Assembly (NCBI GenBank): GCA_965215405.1
Contig: OZ244060.1
Span: 992,001-1,056,000, forward strand
Length of the DNA stretch: 64,000 nucleotides
Direction: 5' to 3'
Origin: Bin75 sp965215405
Lineage (GTDB): Bacteria; Nitrospirota; Nitrospiria; Nitrospirales; UBA8639
The notes under the pieces were generated by a model. That model ran no database searches and was not told where the DNA came from. It saw nothing but the letters and a program-made list of their open reading frames with translations. Below are positions 1 to 8,861 of the stretch, in pieces. The position numbers and the translations under genes were made by a program. Every line of letters begins with the position of its first letter. The first letter of the stretch is position 1.

Positions 1-445
1 TGTTGATTAACGTCAATACGGGGATTTTGCGCAACCGACACACTTCGAATAATTTCCGCGTTTGAGGTTCAACGCCTTTTGCCGCGTCGATGACCATCAC
101 GGCACTGTCCGCGGCGGTCAGCGTCCGGTACGTGTCTTCGCAGAAATCCTGGTGGCCTGGTGTATCGAGTACGTTGATGACGGCATTTTTGTACTGGAAC
201 TGCATGGCCGACGCGGTGATCGAGATTCCGCGTTCTTGTTCCATTTCCATCCAGTCGGAAGTCGCCGTCTTGAAACTTTTTCGGCTTCCCACCATCCCCG
301 CGGTGCGGATCATCCCTGAATAGAGCAGCAGTTTTTCCGTGACGGTCGTTTTTCCTGCGTCAGGATGACTGATGACGGCAAAGGTTCGGCGCTTTCCGGC
401 TTGAGCCCGAACGTCGTTTTGAATTTGTGGATCGTAAGTGACCAT
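1..445 (-). CDS. prfC: Peptide chain release factor 3 (N-terminal part, cut by window edge)
   Basis: Translation from an ATG at 445 gives 148 residues of a translational GTPase before the window ends. The P-loop reads SHPDAGKTT (about residues 26-34), followed by a switch II motif DTPGHQDF, an ERGIS switch I motif and the start of the NKxD motif (TLIN) at the window edge. The SHPDAGKTT P-loop and the preceding KRRTFAVI are typical of RF3, which recycles RF1 and RF2 from the ribosome after termination. It lies 205 bases downstream of the tolC-like gene on the same strand, so it could be read as the last gene of the efflux unit or have its own promoter. The C-terminal two thirds are outside the window. 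Confidence 0.93.
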   Translation of the reverse strand, partial: MVTYDPQIQNDVRAQAGKRRTFAVISHPDAGKTTVTEKLLLYSGMIRTAGMVGSRKSFKTATSDWMEMEQERGISITASAMQFQYKNAVINVLDTPGHQDFCEDTYRTLTAADSAVMVIDAAKGVEPQTRKLFEVCRLRKIPVLTLIN

Positions 446-650
446 TGTTTCGCGTGTTCTCGACGGCGGCGGGCAGGCGATTTCGCAGCGCGTTTCCCCC
501 GTGACCGGATACGTCCCACGCGTCCGGTCCTTCGTTCCGGGGAAGGGCCCTGAGGGAAGAGGAAGGCCCATCAACAAGTCAAGACGTCTAGGCCGTGCTC
601 ACCAGGGTCGTGATCGATTATCCATCCGGGTCGCCGTGAAAAATTGTGGG

Positions 651-1967
651 CTAGAGGTCTTCAAGGCGGCCCTGGGCTCTGGCGAGATCTACGCGCGACG
701 CGTTGAAATTGAACAGTGCTTCAATCAGATTGTCCCGGGCTTGCGCCACCGACGTTTGGGCGTCCGTGACTTCAATATTGGTCGAGACGCCAACGGCGAA
801 GCGCTGTCGGGCGAGATTGAGTTCCGAGAATGCCAGACGAGACCCTTCTTGGGCCACGGTGACTTGTTGTCGGGTCGATTCCAGCGTCAACAGAGCGTCT
901 CGAACTTCTAACGCAACTTGATTTTCAACGTCTCGAGTTTTGATGGACTCCAGGCGAACCAGACTGCGATTTTCAGAAATACGTCCTTCCCGCTGCCCTC
1001 CGTCGAAAAGGGGAATGGAGAGCAACACCTGCACATTGTCGGTGGTTAAGGCATTGGGGGCTTGATTTCCGATCATTCCCACGTCTCCGCTGCCCGTGAG
1101 AGAGGGCACGCGTTCCATCGTCACCGAACTCAGCGTGAGGGCCGCCAGACGTTCCCGTTTTTTTTGGGCTTTGAGCTCGACGCGGTGTTCCTTGGCGACC
1201 TGTAAGGCTTCGTCAACGGTCTGAGAAGGGATGGGTACGAGTTTGAGCTTGTCCGTGAGAATGAGTTTGACGTCGAAGGAGAGACCAATGGCACGGCTCA
1301 GGTTGAGTTTCGCGCGGCCATACTCATTACGAGCGACGAGCAGGCGCTGTTTTTCATTTTCAAGTTGTACCTTCGCGCGGGTGACGTCCAACTTGGTGGC
1401 CATGCCTACCGATTTGCGCTCCGTGGCCAGGCGCAACAGTTCGTGATTGAGTTTGACGTCGGCCAGGCGCGCTTTGACGGCTTTCTGCACCCGTAAGGCT
1501 TCCAGGTACGTCAACGCGACGATGGCCATGGTGTCCATTTTCTGGGTTTCCGAGTCCAGGCTGGCCACTTCGACGTTCGTTCTGGCCGCCCGCCATTTCT
1601 GAATAAGACTGAGGCTGAAAATATTCTGAGTTAACGCCACGCGGCCTTCGTAAAAATCTATTGGGTCGGAAACAACGGGGCTTCCACCAAATGAACTGAA
1701 AAAGAACCGCCTTCTCGCTCCACTGACCCGAGCGGACAGGTTCGGCAGCAGGGCCCCGCGTTGGGTAAAGGCCTGGTCTGCCGCCTGAGTAACGCGTTCT
1801 TGAAAGATCCGGACCGTGGGATTGTTGTTCACGGCTGCCTGCATTGCGTCATGCATGCTTAACCGGAGTTCGAGCGGGCGTTGGCGTGCAGGTGCTTCGT
1901 CCTGAGCCCAGGAGAGGGCAGCCGTCCCTGACAGCCAAACGATGCTGGTGAAGATGATGAAGATCAT
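651..1967 (-). CDS. TolC-family outer membrane efflux protein
   Basis: The 438-residue protein begins with a hydrophobic signal peptide ending near a SWAQ cleavage site (about residue 22). The rest is long amphipathic helices rich in Ala, Gln, Glu and Arg with two internally similar halves, each ending in a stretch of the type LTYLEALRVQKAVKAR / SVAQARDNLIEALF, as in outer membrane efflux proteins (OEP domain twice). It would form the trimeric outer-membrane duct of the tripartite pump whose inner-membrane RND and periplasmic adaptor genes lie directly upstream on the same strand (58 bases between this gene and the RND gene). Substrate cannot be inferred. Confidence 0.93.
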   Translation of the reverse strand: MIFIIFTSIVWLSGTAALSWAQDEAPARQRPLELRLSMHDAMQAAVNNNPTVRIFQERVTQAADQAFTQRGALLPNLSARVSGARRRFFFSSFGGSPVVSDPIDFYEGRVALTQNIFSLSLIQKWRAARTNVEVASLDSETQKMDTMAIVALTYLEALRVQKAVKARLADVKLNHELLRLATERKSVGMATKLDVTRAKVQLENEKQRLLVARNEYGRAKLNLSRAIGLSFDVKLILTDKLKLVPIPSQTVDEALQVAKEHRVELKAQKKRERLAALTLSSVTMERVPSLTGSGDVGMIGNQAPNALTTDNVQVLLSIPLFDGGQREGRISENRSLVRLESIKTRDVENQVALEVRDALLTLESTRQQVTVAQEGSRLAFSELNLARQRFAVGVSTNIEVTDAQTSVAQARDNLIEALFNFNASRVDLARAQGRLEDL

Positions 1968-2025
1968 GATGGCCTCTTGGAAAGAGTTGACGTTCTTGCC
2001 AATATGTCAGGCGCAAACATTTCGA

Positions 2026-5000
2026 TCAAGTCTCGTGGATTTCCGGAACCGGGCCGTCGTCTGAGGGCGTGGCGTCCCTTTTGCGTTTCCAGTCCATCAC
2101 GAGGCTGAACAACGCCGGAACCACGAGGATCGTAAAAACCGTCGAGAGTACAAGGCCGCCGAGCACCACACTGCCAATGCCGCGGTACAATTCCGATCCT
2201 GCCCCCGACGCCAGAACCAGCGGCAGGAAGGCAAAGGTGGTGGTCAGCATACTCATCATGATGGGCCTGACTCGTGATCGCACGGATTCGGCGATGGCTT
2301 GACGGGCCGATACGCCGCCCACGGCCTCGCCTTCCCCGGATTTCCATAGATTCCGCCGGGCAGGCTCCATAAAGTTCAAGGCCTGATGCACGACCAAAAT
2401 CGCGTTGTTGACCACAACGCCGACCAGAATAATAAACCCCAGCATGGTCAGGACGTCCAGGGGCTGATAGGTGATCAGACGATTGACGACAAACAGCCCG
2501 AGAATGCCTCCGGCCGCCGCCAGCGGCACACTGAAGATAATAACAAAAGGATACAGGAAACTTTCAAACAGGGCAGCCATTAACAAATAGGTAATGAGTA
2601 AGGCCAGGAGAAGATTGTATTTCAGGGCGTCATACGTTTTCGTGAGGTCATCCGCCGTGCCGGACAGGCGAATATTATAGAGACGACCGAGTCCCCCACC
2701 TTGTTTGATCGGAAGGATGACCCGTTGTTCGATCAATTCCATGGCCGTCTCCAACGGCATTTGGTCCGGCGGAATGACCTGGATGGTAATGGCCCGTTCT
2801 CGTTCGATGTGGTTGATTTGTTCCGGTCCCGCGACGAGTCTGACGTCGGCAATATCGCCCACCGTGGTCAGACGGCCGCCGCGCGTAAAGATGGGAAGGT
2901 TTGCGACGTCCTGCGTTCGATCGGCATAGTGATCGATGCCCCGAATGGTAAGATCGATTTCGTCCCCTTCAAATTGGTAGTCGCTCGCTTTTGCTCCATC
3001 GACCAGAGCGTCAACGGTAAAGCCGAGTTCCTGATTGGTCATTTGCACGTCGGCCGCCCGTTCTCGCTTCAGGCTCACTCGCACTTCAGGACTTCCCAGG
3101 TCGAGACTCGGCTTTGGGCGAACCTGCCCGCCTGACAAGATTTCCCGAACCTGTCCGAAGATTTGTCCGCCCAGAGTGATGAGCCTTTCGAGGTCAGGGC
3201 CGGTAATTTCAATATCGATGTTCCGCCCTTCGCCCAACCCTCGTTGGAATAAACTGCTCTGAGTCACGATCCCGATCACCCCGGGAATATCGGCAAAGGA
3301 TTTGCGGAAAACAGGAATCAACTCTCGAATTTTGGCATCGTCATTTGTGCGGGCGCCCATAAACACCGAACGTCCACGTGCCACATAGAAAAAATTGCGA
3401 ATACTGGGCCCTTCCAGGGCGGCTTCCTCAGGGGACCCGGGTCGGGCTTCCCAATGGGGAGTGAGCACGCTCTCAATGGACGTTCCTAAACGAACAAACT
3501 TTTCCGTGTTGTACCCGGGTGGAGGCAGAACAATGCCGATGATGAGATTTCGTTCTCCATTGGGCAGGTATTCGGCTTTCGGTAACAACAGCGCGGTGAC
3601 GCCAACGGCCAACGCGGTGAGGCCGAATACGATTCCCACGCGCCAGCGAATACTGCCGCACGTCCAATAAATGAAATCTCCGATTTTGACGGCATTCATC
3701 CCCATCCGGTCAGCCATCCGATGACCGCGATCCGCCAGGTCATCCATCAATAGTTTCCAGCGAGAGGAGGAGCGGTTTTGACCCGTTTGACGGTTTCTGG
3801 TCGTCAGAACGCGCGCGGACAGGCAGGGAATCACGGTAATGGAGACAAGGAGACTCAGCCCGACTCCGGCACTGATGGCAATGGCAATGTCCCGAAAGAG
3901 TTGTCCGGCCTGTTCTTCGATAAACACAATGGGCACGAACACGGCAATGGTCGTGAGGGTGCTTGCCAGCACGGCTCCCCATACTTCGATGGTACCGTCA
4001 TAGGCGGCTTGCCACAGAGGTTTGTCCAACTCTCGGTGACGATAAATATTTTCCAGGACGACAATGGAATTGTCGACTAACATGCCCGCGGCAAACGTCA
4101 TGCCGGCGAGACTGATCACGTTCACGTTTCGGTCCAAAAACCATAAAGCGATAAAGGTTCCCATGATGCTGATAGGAATGGCTAATCCAATCACGAAGGT
4201 CGTGCTTCCCGTGCGCAGAAACAGAAAGAGAATCGTCACGGCGAGGACGCTGCCGATCACCAGATTTTTTTGCACCAGGTTGATGGAGCTGTAGATGTAG
4301 TCCGTTTCGTCATAGACTTGAAAGAGTTTGAAGCCTCGTTTTCCGAGGACCCCGTCGTTCAATTCCTGAACGGCTTCTCGAAGTTGTTGCATCGTGTCCA
4401 GGATATTGGCTCCGGTCTCGCGTATGGCGTTGACCGCAATGGAATTGCGTCCCATTTCCCGAACGACGTGCTCAGGTTCTTTATACGCAAGGCTGACGGT
4501 CGCAACGTCCCGCACGTACACCGGGGCCCCGTTCCGTCTTGTAATAATGACGTTCCCCACGTCTTCGGGGCTTTGGTACTCGCCGATGGTTCTGACGACG
4601 TATGATCGTTTGCCTTCATCAAAGTCACCCGCGCTGAAGTCGCGATTTTCCTGATCCAGTGCCTGCGCCAGATCTCGAATCGTCAGAGAACGAATGGCCA
4701 GTTTCATGGGATCCACGAGCACGCGCATCTCCCGCTCCCGCCCTCCGTAGACGTTGGACGCGGCCACGCCCTGAATTCGTTCAAAACGCGCCTTGATCAC
4801 GTCTTCTGCAAAATCACGCAGGGTATCGATGGGGATGAAATTTCCTTCCGACGGTTCGAAAATAAACCATCCCATGGCGTTGCCGCGCGTATCGGCACTG
4901 CTGATCACGGGTTCATCGACTTCGTCGGGGTATTCTTTGACCTGATTCAATCGATTGGAGACGCGAAGAAGAGCCGTGTCGGTATTGGTTCCGGCGGGAA

Positions 5001-5283
5001 AACGAAGGATGATTTTGGCAGAGTTGTAGGAACTTTCGCCGAACATCTTTTCCAGCCCCTCGACTCCTTTAATCTGCTCTTCCTGTTTATCCACGATCTC
5101 CCGTTCCACTTCTTTAGGGCTTGCACCCTGCCACTGGGTGTCAATCGTGATCTCGGGTTCGGAGACGTCGGGCGTGAGTTGAATTGGAAGTCTGGTGAGG
5201 GACACGAATCCGAAGAGGACGACGAGAATCACCCCCACGACCGTGGTGACCGGGTATCGGATGGCGAATTGAATAACGTTCAT
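2026..5283 (-). CDS. RND efflux transporter, hydrophobe/amphiphile (AcrB/MexB) type
   Basis: The 1085-residue protein starts MNVIQFAIRYPVTT, the usual first transmembrane helix of AcrB-like pumps. It has two repeats of one plus five transmembrane helices separated by large periplasmic loops. The fourth helix carries GMLVDNSIVVLENI: the first proton-relay Asp is present, the second position is Asn, as in many HAE-1-like pumps outside the proteobacterial AcrB group. The gene starts inside the end of the adaptor gene (4-base overlap, 5280-5283), showing translational coupling, and the TolC-like gene follows. It exports lipophilic compounds in exchange for protons; the substrate is unknown. Confidence 0.95.
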   Translation of the reverse strand: MNVIQFAIRYPVTTVVGVILVVLFGFVSLTRLPIQLTPDVSEPEITIDTQWQGASPKEVEREIVDKQEEQIKGVEGLEKMFGESSYNSAKIILRFPAGTNTDTALLRVSNRLNQVKEYPDEVDEPVISSADTRGNAMGWFIFEPSEGNFIPIDTLRDFAEDVIKARFERIQGVAASNVYGGREREMRVLVDPMKLAIRSLTIRDLAQALDQENRDFSAGDFDEGKRSYVVRTIGEYQSPEDVGNVIITRRNGAPVYVRDVATVSLAYKEPEHVVREMGRNSIAVNAIRETGANILDTMQQLREAVQELNDGVLGKRGFKLFQVYDETDYIYSSINLVQKNLVIGSVLAVTILFLFLRTGSTTFVIGLAIPISIMGTFIALWFLDRNVNVISLAGMTFAAGMLVDNSIVVLENIYRHRELDKPLWQAAYDGTIEVWGAVLASTLTTIAVFVPIVFIEEQAGQLFRDIAIAISAGVGLSLLVSITVIPCLSARVLTTRNRQTGQNRSSSRWKLLMDDLADRGHRMADRMGMNAVKIGDFIYWTCGSIRWRVGIVFGLTALAVGVTALLLPKAEYLPNGERNLIIGIVLPPPGYNTEKFVRLGTSIESVLTPHWEARPGSPEEAALEGPSIRNFFYVARGRSVFMGARTNDDAKIRELIPVFRKSFADIPGVIGIVTQSSLFQRGLGEGRNIDIEITGPDLERLITLGGQIFGQVREILSGGQVRPKPSLDLGSPEVRVSLKRERAADVQMTNQELGFTVDALVDGAKASDYQFEGDEIDLTIRGIDHYADRTQDVANLPIFTRGGRLTTVGDIADVRLVAGPEQINHIERERAITIQVIPPDQMPLETAMELIEQRVILPIKQGGGLGRLYNIRLSGTADDLTKTYDALKYNLLLALLITYLLMAALFESFLYPFVIIFSVPLAAAGGILGLFVVNRLITYQPLDVLTMLGFIILVGVVVNNAILVVHQALNFMEPARRNLWKSGEGEAVGGVSARQAIAESVRSRVRPIMMSMLTTTFAFLPLVLASGAGSELYRGIGSVVLGGLVLSTVFTILVVPALFSLVMDWKRKRDATPSDDGPVPEIHET

Positions 5284-6416
5284 GGGCTCTTGGCAGGAGG
5301 CGCTAAAATACGCACGGGTTGGCCCGGGAACAGGCGTTCGTTGCCTTCCACCACCACGACCATTCCCTCCCGGATCGGCCCCTCGATTTCAATGAGATCT
5401 TCTACGTGAAGGACTGCGGTCACTGGAATTTGGTCAACCGTCCCCTCGTTCACTCGAAACACGAATGCCCTGCCGCCTCGGAGGACCAGGGCGTCTTTCG
5501 GCACCACGGTCCCCTGGTGGGGTCGATCGACCTGGAGCGTGACGCGGGATACCATGCCGCTTTTAATGGCCAACGCGGGATTCGGAATATCCACTTTGAC
5601 TGGAAAGGTTCTGGCGATTCGATCGGCCTGGGCAACGAGAGAGAAGACTCTGCCCCGGGTCTCGAATTCCGGAAGGCCGTCGAAGGTTGCGGTTACGGGG
5701 TCGCGGATTCGAATGTTGCGCACGTAGCGTTCCGGAAGAGGGATCTCGACCTGCACGTGAGAAAGATCGACCATCTCGATAATCGCCCCACCTTCTTCCA
5801 CCCATTGCCCGATCTCCGTAAATTCCTGCGTAATCCACCCATCGAAGGGAGCGACAATTCCGGATTGGTTGAGTGAGTCTCTGACGCGTCGGATTTCGGC
5901 TCCTAATTGGGACAGGCGTTCTCGAAGCGCCGTTTCCTCGGCCTGAGCGTCATCAAATTCTTTTTGCGTGACCAGCTCTTTTTTCCAGAGGACTCGGGTT
6001 CGGCTCAGATCCCGTTTGGCCTGTTGATAGCGAGTTGCGGCCTCTCGATGTGAGGCCAGGGCTGAATCGAGTTGGATCTGCAACGTGTCGGTCCGCAAGC
6101 GCGCCAGCAGTTGCCCGCGTTTGACGGCCATCCCTTCTTCTGCCGGAAAGACTTCGACCAGCCCTTCCACTTCGCTGGCCACGATGCTTCGTCTCAATGG
6201 TTCAACGGTCCCAACCAGCGTGACGGTCTGATTCACTTCTTGTCGAAGAACCGGAGCCACGCGCACCGGCATTGGCGGAGGACCCTGGGGAGGAGGGGCT
6301 GCCTGTTGTTCGTTACAGGCCGGGACCGTGAGCAGGCACAGGAACAGAGAAAGTGGCCGGCAGGCTTTGCGAAGAAACGTCCGGAACGGGTACATGATCG
6401 TCACGACGAGAAACAT
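5280..6416 (-). CDS. RND periplasmic adaptor (membrane fusion protein, HlyD/AcrA family), lipoprotein
   Basis: The 378-residue product has a type II signal peptide with lipobox LTVPAC (Cys at about residue 34), then a Pro/Gln-rich linker. The biotinyl-lipoyl-like half motifs (VEGLVEVFPAEEGMAVKRGQLL and IVAPFDGWITQEF) flank a helical hairpin of about 80 residues, the standard adaptor layout, followed by beta-barrel and membrane-proximal domains. It connects the RND pump to the TolC duct. An alternative start is the ATG at 6395 (MYPFRTFL), which still leaves a complete lipoprotein signal; neither start has a strong ribosome binding site. First gene of the efflux operon, overlapping the RND gene by 4 bases. 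Confidence 0.93.
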   Translation of the reverse strand: MFLVVTIMYPFRTFLRKACRPLSLFLCLLTVPACNEQQAAPPPQGPPPMPVRVAPVLRQEVNQTVTLVGTVEPLRRSIVASEVEGLVEVFPAEEGMAVKRGQLLARLRTDTLQIQLDSALASHREAATRYQQAKRDLSRTRVLWKKELVTQKEFDDAQAEETALRERLSQLGAEIRRVRDSLNQSGIVAPFDGWITQEFTEIGQWVEEGGAIIEMVDLSHVQVEIPLPERYVRNIRIRDPVTATFDGLPEFETRGRVFSLVAQADRIARTFPVKVDIPNPALAIKSGMVSRVTLQVDRPHQGTVVPKDALVLRGGRAFVFRVNEGTVDQIPVTAVLHVEDLIEIEGPIREGMVVVVEGNERLFPGQPVRILAPPAKSP

Positions 6417-6472
6417 CAGCGAAACAAGTGAAAATTGACTTCAACCATCCGTTCTTCAAGATTTTACTCGAA

Positions 6473-6682
6473 TTACAACGAGGCTTCCACGATAGAAACA
6501 TACGTCTCTTCTTTGCCTGTAAAGAATCGATAGAGGACGTCCATGGCAAATTGCGCCGCGGCGGCAACGCCGGCCATGCTGGTTTTGAAAAAGCCATTTT
6601 TCGAAAAAAGACCCGCCGCCGCGAGCATTTCTTGTCGGCGGGCTTCATGCTCGCGTTGTTTTCGTCGTGTGCGAGGGGCCAT
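6473..6682 (-). pseudogene. TetR-family regulator stub (DNA-binding domain only)
   Basis: The 69-residue reading frame contains an almost complete TetR N-terminal helix-turn-helix domain: an initial helix (REMLAAAGLFSKNGF), FKTSMAGVAAAAQFAMDVLYRFF and TGKEETYVSIVEASL. Family members run about 190-220 residues with a C-terminal ligand-binding and dimerisation domain; here a stop comes directly after the DNA-binding domain, and only 56 bases separate it from the adaptor gene, so the second domain is deleted. It sits where a local repressor of the pump would be expected. It may be a decayed regulator, or a stand-alone DNA-binding domain; without the dimerisation half, specific repression seems unlikely. 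Confidence 0.7.
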
Positions 6683-6757
6683 AACATACGTGCCTCAGTG
6701 AGTGAATCTTCATTCTAATAGATGAAAATCATATTTCACAACTTGGGATAACCATTG

Positions 6758-6855
6758 GTCGTGGCTCAGTGTGAATTTCTTTTCTTGGACGGTCCCCGTT
6801 TCTTTGGGGCGTATTTCAAAAAGTACGAGGCCGTCATGTCAAACCGAGCCACGAC
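6758..6855. repeat. 98-bp element with terminal inverted repeats (element A, copy 1)
   Basis: The segment starts GTCGTGGCTC and ends GAGCCACGAC, perfect 10-base inverted termini. In the middle is a second small hairpin, CCCCGTTTCTTTGGGG, followed by TTTCAAAAAGTACGAGGCCGTCATGTC. Near-identical copies occur at 8199-8296 and 45908-46001, and left halves at 32618-32675 and 45405-45454. It contains no gene and sits between the TetR stub and the DUF502 gene. The size and termini resemble a MITE or a long REP-like element; no transposase with matching ends is visible in the window. Confidence 0.8.
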
Positions 6856-6911
6856 CTGACCATTCGATCTTAATGTGCCGCTCACGCGAAAGGAATGAGC
6901 GGGCACGTCGA

Positions 6912-7616
6912 TTATTGAGATGAATCAGGACGCGTGTACGGCTCGGCCGGGGACGGCAACGCGGGAGTGCCGTCAGGAGCAGAAGGTGTTCCGGTCTTCT
7001 CATGAGCTGATCCACCAGAGACCCCGCCCGAGACGATAAAGGCCATGATGTCCGAGCTGTCGGCTTCAAGGGGCCGAATCTGACTTCGAGGAAAGACTAA
7101 AAGATGGCCGGCAAAGTTGTAGGATTGAGGGAAGTAGACGGCGACCTGGTCGTCCAAACCGAACGTCTTCAAATCCTGGCACGTGACGAACCCGATGGCT
7201 TGAGCGTGTCCTCCGGGCATGAGCGTGACGAGAACGGGTTGGTCAAAACGTTTTTTCTCACCCATAAACGCTTCGATGAGATCTTTCAGCGAGGTGTACA
7301 CCAATTTGACAAAGGGGGTGCGAGTGAGAATTTTTTCCAATGAGCCCAGTGCCCCCTGGAAGAACACGTTCGAAGCAAGCCGCCCGACAAGAATCATCAT
7401 GCCGATAGTCAGGAGAAACCCAAGCCCTGGAACAGGAATATTGAGCCAGCCGTCAATAAAATTGAACACCAGGAAGACGACGTAGATCGTGACGGCCACC
7501 GGGACCACAAGAAACAGGCCTTCAAGGAAGTTTTTCGCCAATTCCTGCATGTCCCATCGCCTGGGGATGGCTTCATCTTTGAGAGATTTGAGCATTTCTT
7601 TCCAGTCAATACTCAT
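6912..7616 (-). CDS. DUF502 family membrane protein
   Basis: The 234-residue protein has two transmembrane helices (about residues 30-52 and 64-86) followed by a conserved soluble region with VKLVYTSLKDLIEAFMGEKKRF, PVLVTLMPGGHAQAIGFVT and a VYFPQSYNFAGHLLVFPRS-like segment, the hallmark order of DUF502. The last 35 residues are a low-complexity Pro/Ser/Gly tail. Members are widespread in bacteria and plants (the COV family) and are thought to be membrane scaffolds; no enzymatic activity is known. It stands alone between repeats and a divergent small gene. Confidence 0.85.
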   Translation of the reverse strand: MSIDWKEMLKSLKDEAIPRRWDMQELAKNFLEGLFLVVPVAVTIYVVFLVFNFIDGWLNIPVPGLGFLLTIGMMILVGRLASNVFFQGALGSLEKILTRTPFVKLVYTSLKDLIEAFMGEKKRFDQPVLVTLMPGGHAQAIGFVTCQDLKTFGLDDQVAVYFPQSYNFAGHLLVFPRSQIRPLEADSSDIMAFIVSGGVSGGSAHEKTGTPSAPDGTPALPSPAEPYTRPDSSQ

Positions 7617-7885
7617 TCGGCTGGCCTCTGGGTAAATTTGTTAAGAGTGACCCGTCTTCTCTTTCAAAAGAATCGCTCGGATACCTGACTCTAACCGGAG
7701 AGAAGGGCATGAGACAAGACCTTCACCGGAGTATTGGAAAAACCCGTCAGCCAGGGTTGTTGCAGGCCGTACAATCCTCACGATTCCAGTACCCCGGTAC
7801 ATTTGACACTTAATACGAAAACCCGTCACAGTAATCGTAACAGGGATTCGGAGATTTATCCGGAACGCGCAGAAAGGCACACGTC

Positions 7886-8152
7886 GTGGCAGGCAAAGCC
7901 TCACCGCGGAAACCATCCTCGTCAGACGGATCAAAAGCCCCCCTTGAAACCGAAATCCTGACGGTCCACGTTGAGCGTGAAGACCAGCAAGTCAGTGCCA
8001 AATGGGGACTGAATCCGAGATTGAAAGAGGAATTGACGCCTGAAGAATGGAAAGAGGTGACGGAAATTATGGGTAAAGTCACCGACATTGTGGGAAAACG
8101 GTTTTCGGAAATGTTAAGGCAAGGGCCAACCGAAAGCGGCGGAAACGCGTAA
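7886..8152 (+). CDS. Small conserved-looking hypothetical protein
   Basis: An 88-residue product starting at GTG (7886), with an AGAAAGG stretch upstream as a likely ribosome binding site. The N-terminus is basic and Ser/Pro-rich; residues 24-80 are predicted as a short beta segment (EILTVHVERED) followed by an amphipathic helical region (LTPEEWKEVTEIMGKVTDIVGKRFSEML). I do not recognise the family. A GC-rich hairpin (CAGGGC...GCCCTG, 8169-8190) follows the stop and could end transcription. It is divergent from the DUF502 gene. Confidence 0.6.
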   Translation: MAGKASPRKPSSSDGSKAPLETEILTVHVEREDQQVSAKWGLNPRLKEELTPEEWKEVTEIMGKVTDIVGKRFSEMLRQGPTESGGNA

Positions 8153-8198
8153 GCCCACAGGGTTTTCCCAGGGCTGAGCATCAGGCCCTGATTCTTCG

Positions 8199-8296
8199 GC
8201 CGTGGCTCAGGTTGCATTTTTTCTTGTACGATACCCCGTTTCTTTTGGGGCTTGTTTCAAAAAGTACGAAGCCGTCATGTCAACCTGAGCCACGAC
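8199..8296. repeat. Element A, copy 2 (14-base perfect terminal inverted repeats)
   Basis: Here the termini are longer than in copy 1: CGTGGCTCAGGTTG (8201-8214) pairs perfectly with CAACCTGAGCCACG (8281-8294). In copy 1 the corresponding inner bases differ on both sides, so the ends appear to be kept complementary rather than merely copied. The inner hairpin CCCCGTTTCTTTTGGGG and the TTTCAAAAAGTACGAAGCCGTCATGT block are retained. Confidence 0.8.
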
Positions 8297-8334
8297 CCTC
8301 TTTTCCCCCGGTTTTGTCAGGCGGAGTGAGGTCC

Positions 8335-8790
8335 ATCTGATGGCTCCGCAGGGGGCGGGGGGGGGGGCGGCGGAAACTTTCCCCCTCCTTTGTAAGGAGG
8401 GGCGAGGGGAGGTAGAGTCTTCGACCCGGGCGTGGTGTCCGGTGATGGCTGGGATGCGGAAACGTTTCCCCTCCTTTGTCAGGCAGGGTGAGGGGAGGGA
8501 GAAAGAAGGGGGAGGTATGCCACAAGTTGCCCTCTGCTGTCATTCCCGCCCCTCCCTCCTGTTGCAGACCGAGGCCTTCTACCCCACCTTCCCTCCCCTT
8601 ACAAAGGGGAGGCTTAAACTCTTTTCCCCTCCTTTGTAAGGAGGGGTGAGGGGAGGTAGAGTCTTCAACGGGGCCCCGGTGCGTCATGGCCGGGGGCTCT
8701 ACCCTACCCCACCTTCCCTCCCCCTGACAAAGGGGAGACTTGGACCTTCTCCCTTTCCCCCTCACCTCGTCCCATCGGTCATACAGGAAG
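8335..8790. repeat. GC-rich palindromic repeat block 1
   Basis: No gene is credible here. The block alternates two complementary modules: CCCCTCCTTTGTAAGGAGGGG with trailing GAGGGGAGGTAGAGTCTTC, and its inverse, CTACCCCACCTTCCCTCCCC with TTACAAAGGGGAGG. Adjacent modules can fold into hairpins with arms of roughly 35-40 bases around a variable loop. Positions 8384-8612 recur almost unchanged at 32747-32974. Open frames over this block are strings of Pro/Ser/Gly/Lys/Glu from the repeat itself. Confidence 0.8.
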
Positions 8791-8861
8791 GAGAAAACAC
8801 TCCCTTCTCTCCGTGCGTCTCATTGTCGCGGCTAATGGTTCAAAGTATAAAGACCGTTTGT

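Noticed and set aside
8280..8765. Open frame of 161 codons in repeat block 1
   Set aside because: Composed only of repeat translations (Pro/Ser/Leu-Thr-Lys-Glu-Gly); similar frames occur in blocks 2 and 3.
8330..8790. Possible CRISPR array because of repeated motifs
   Set aside because: Units are palindromic, irregularly spaced, in both orientations and without unique spacers of constant length; no cas gene in the window.
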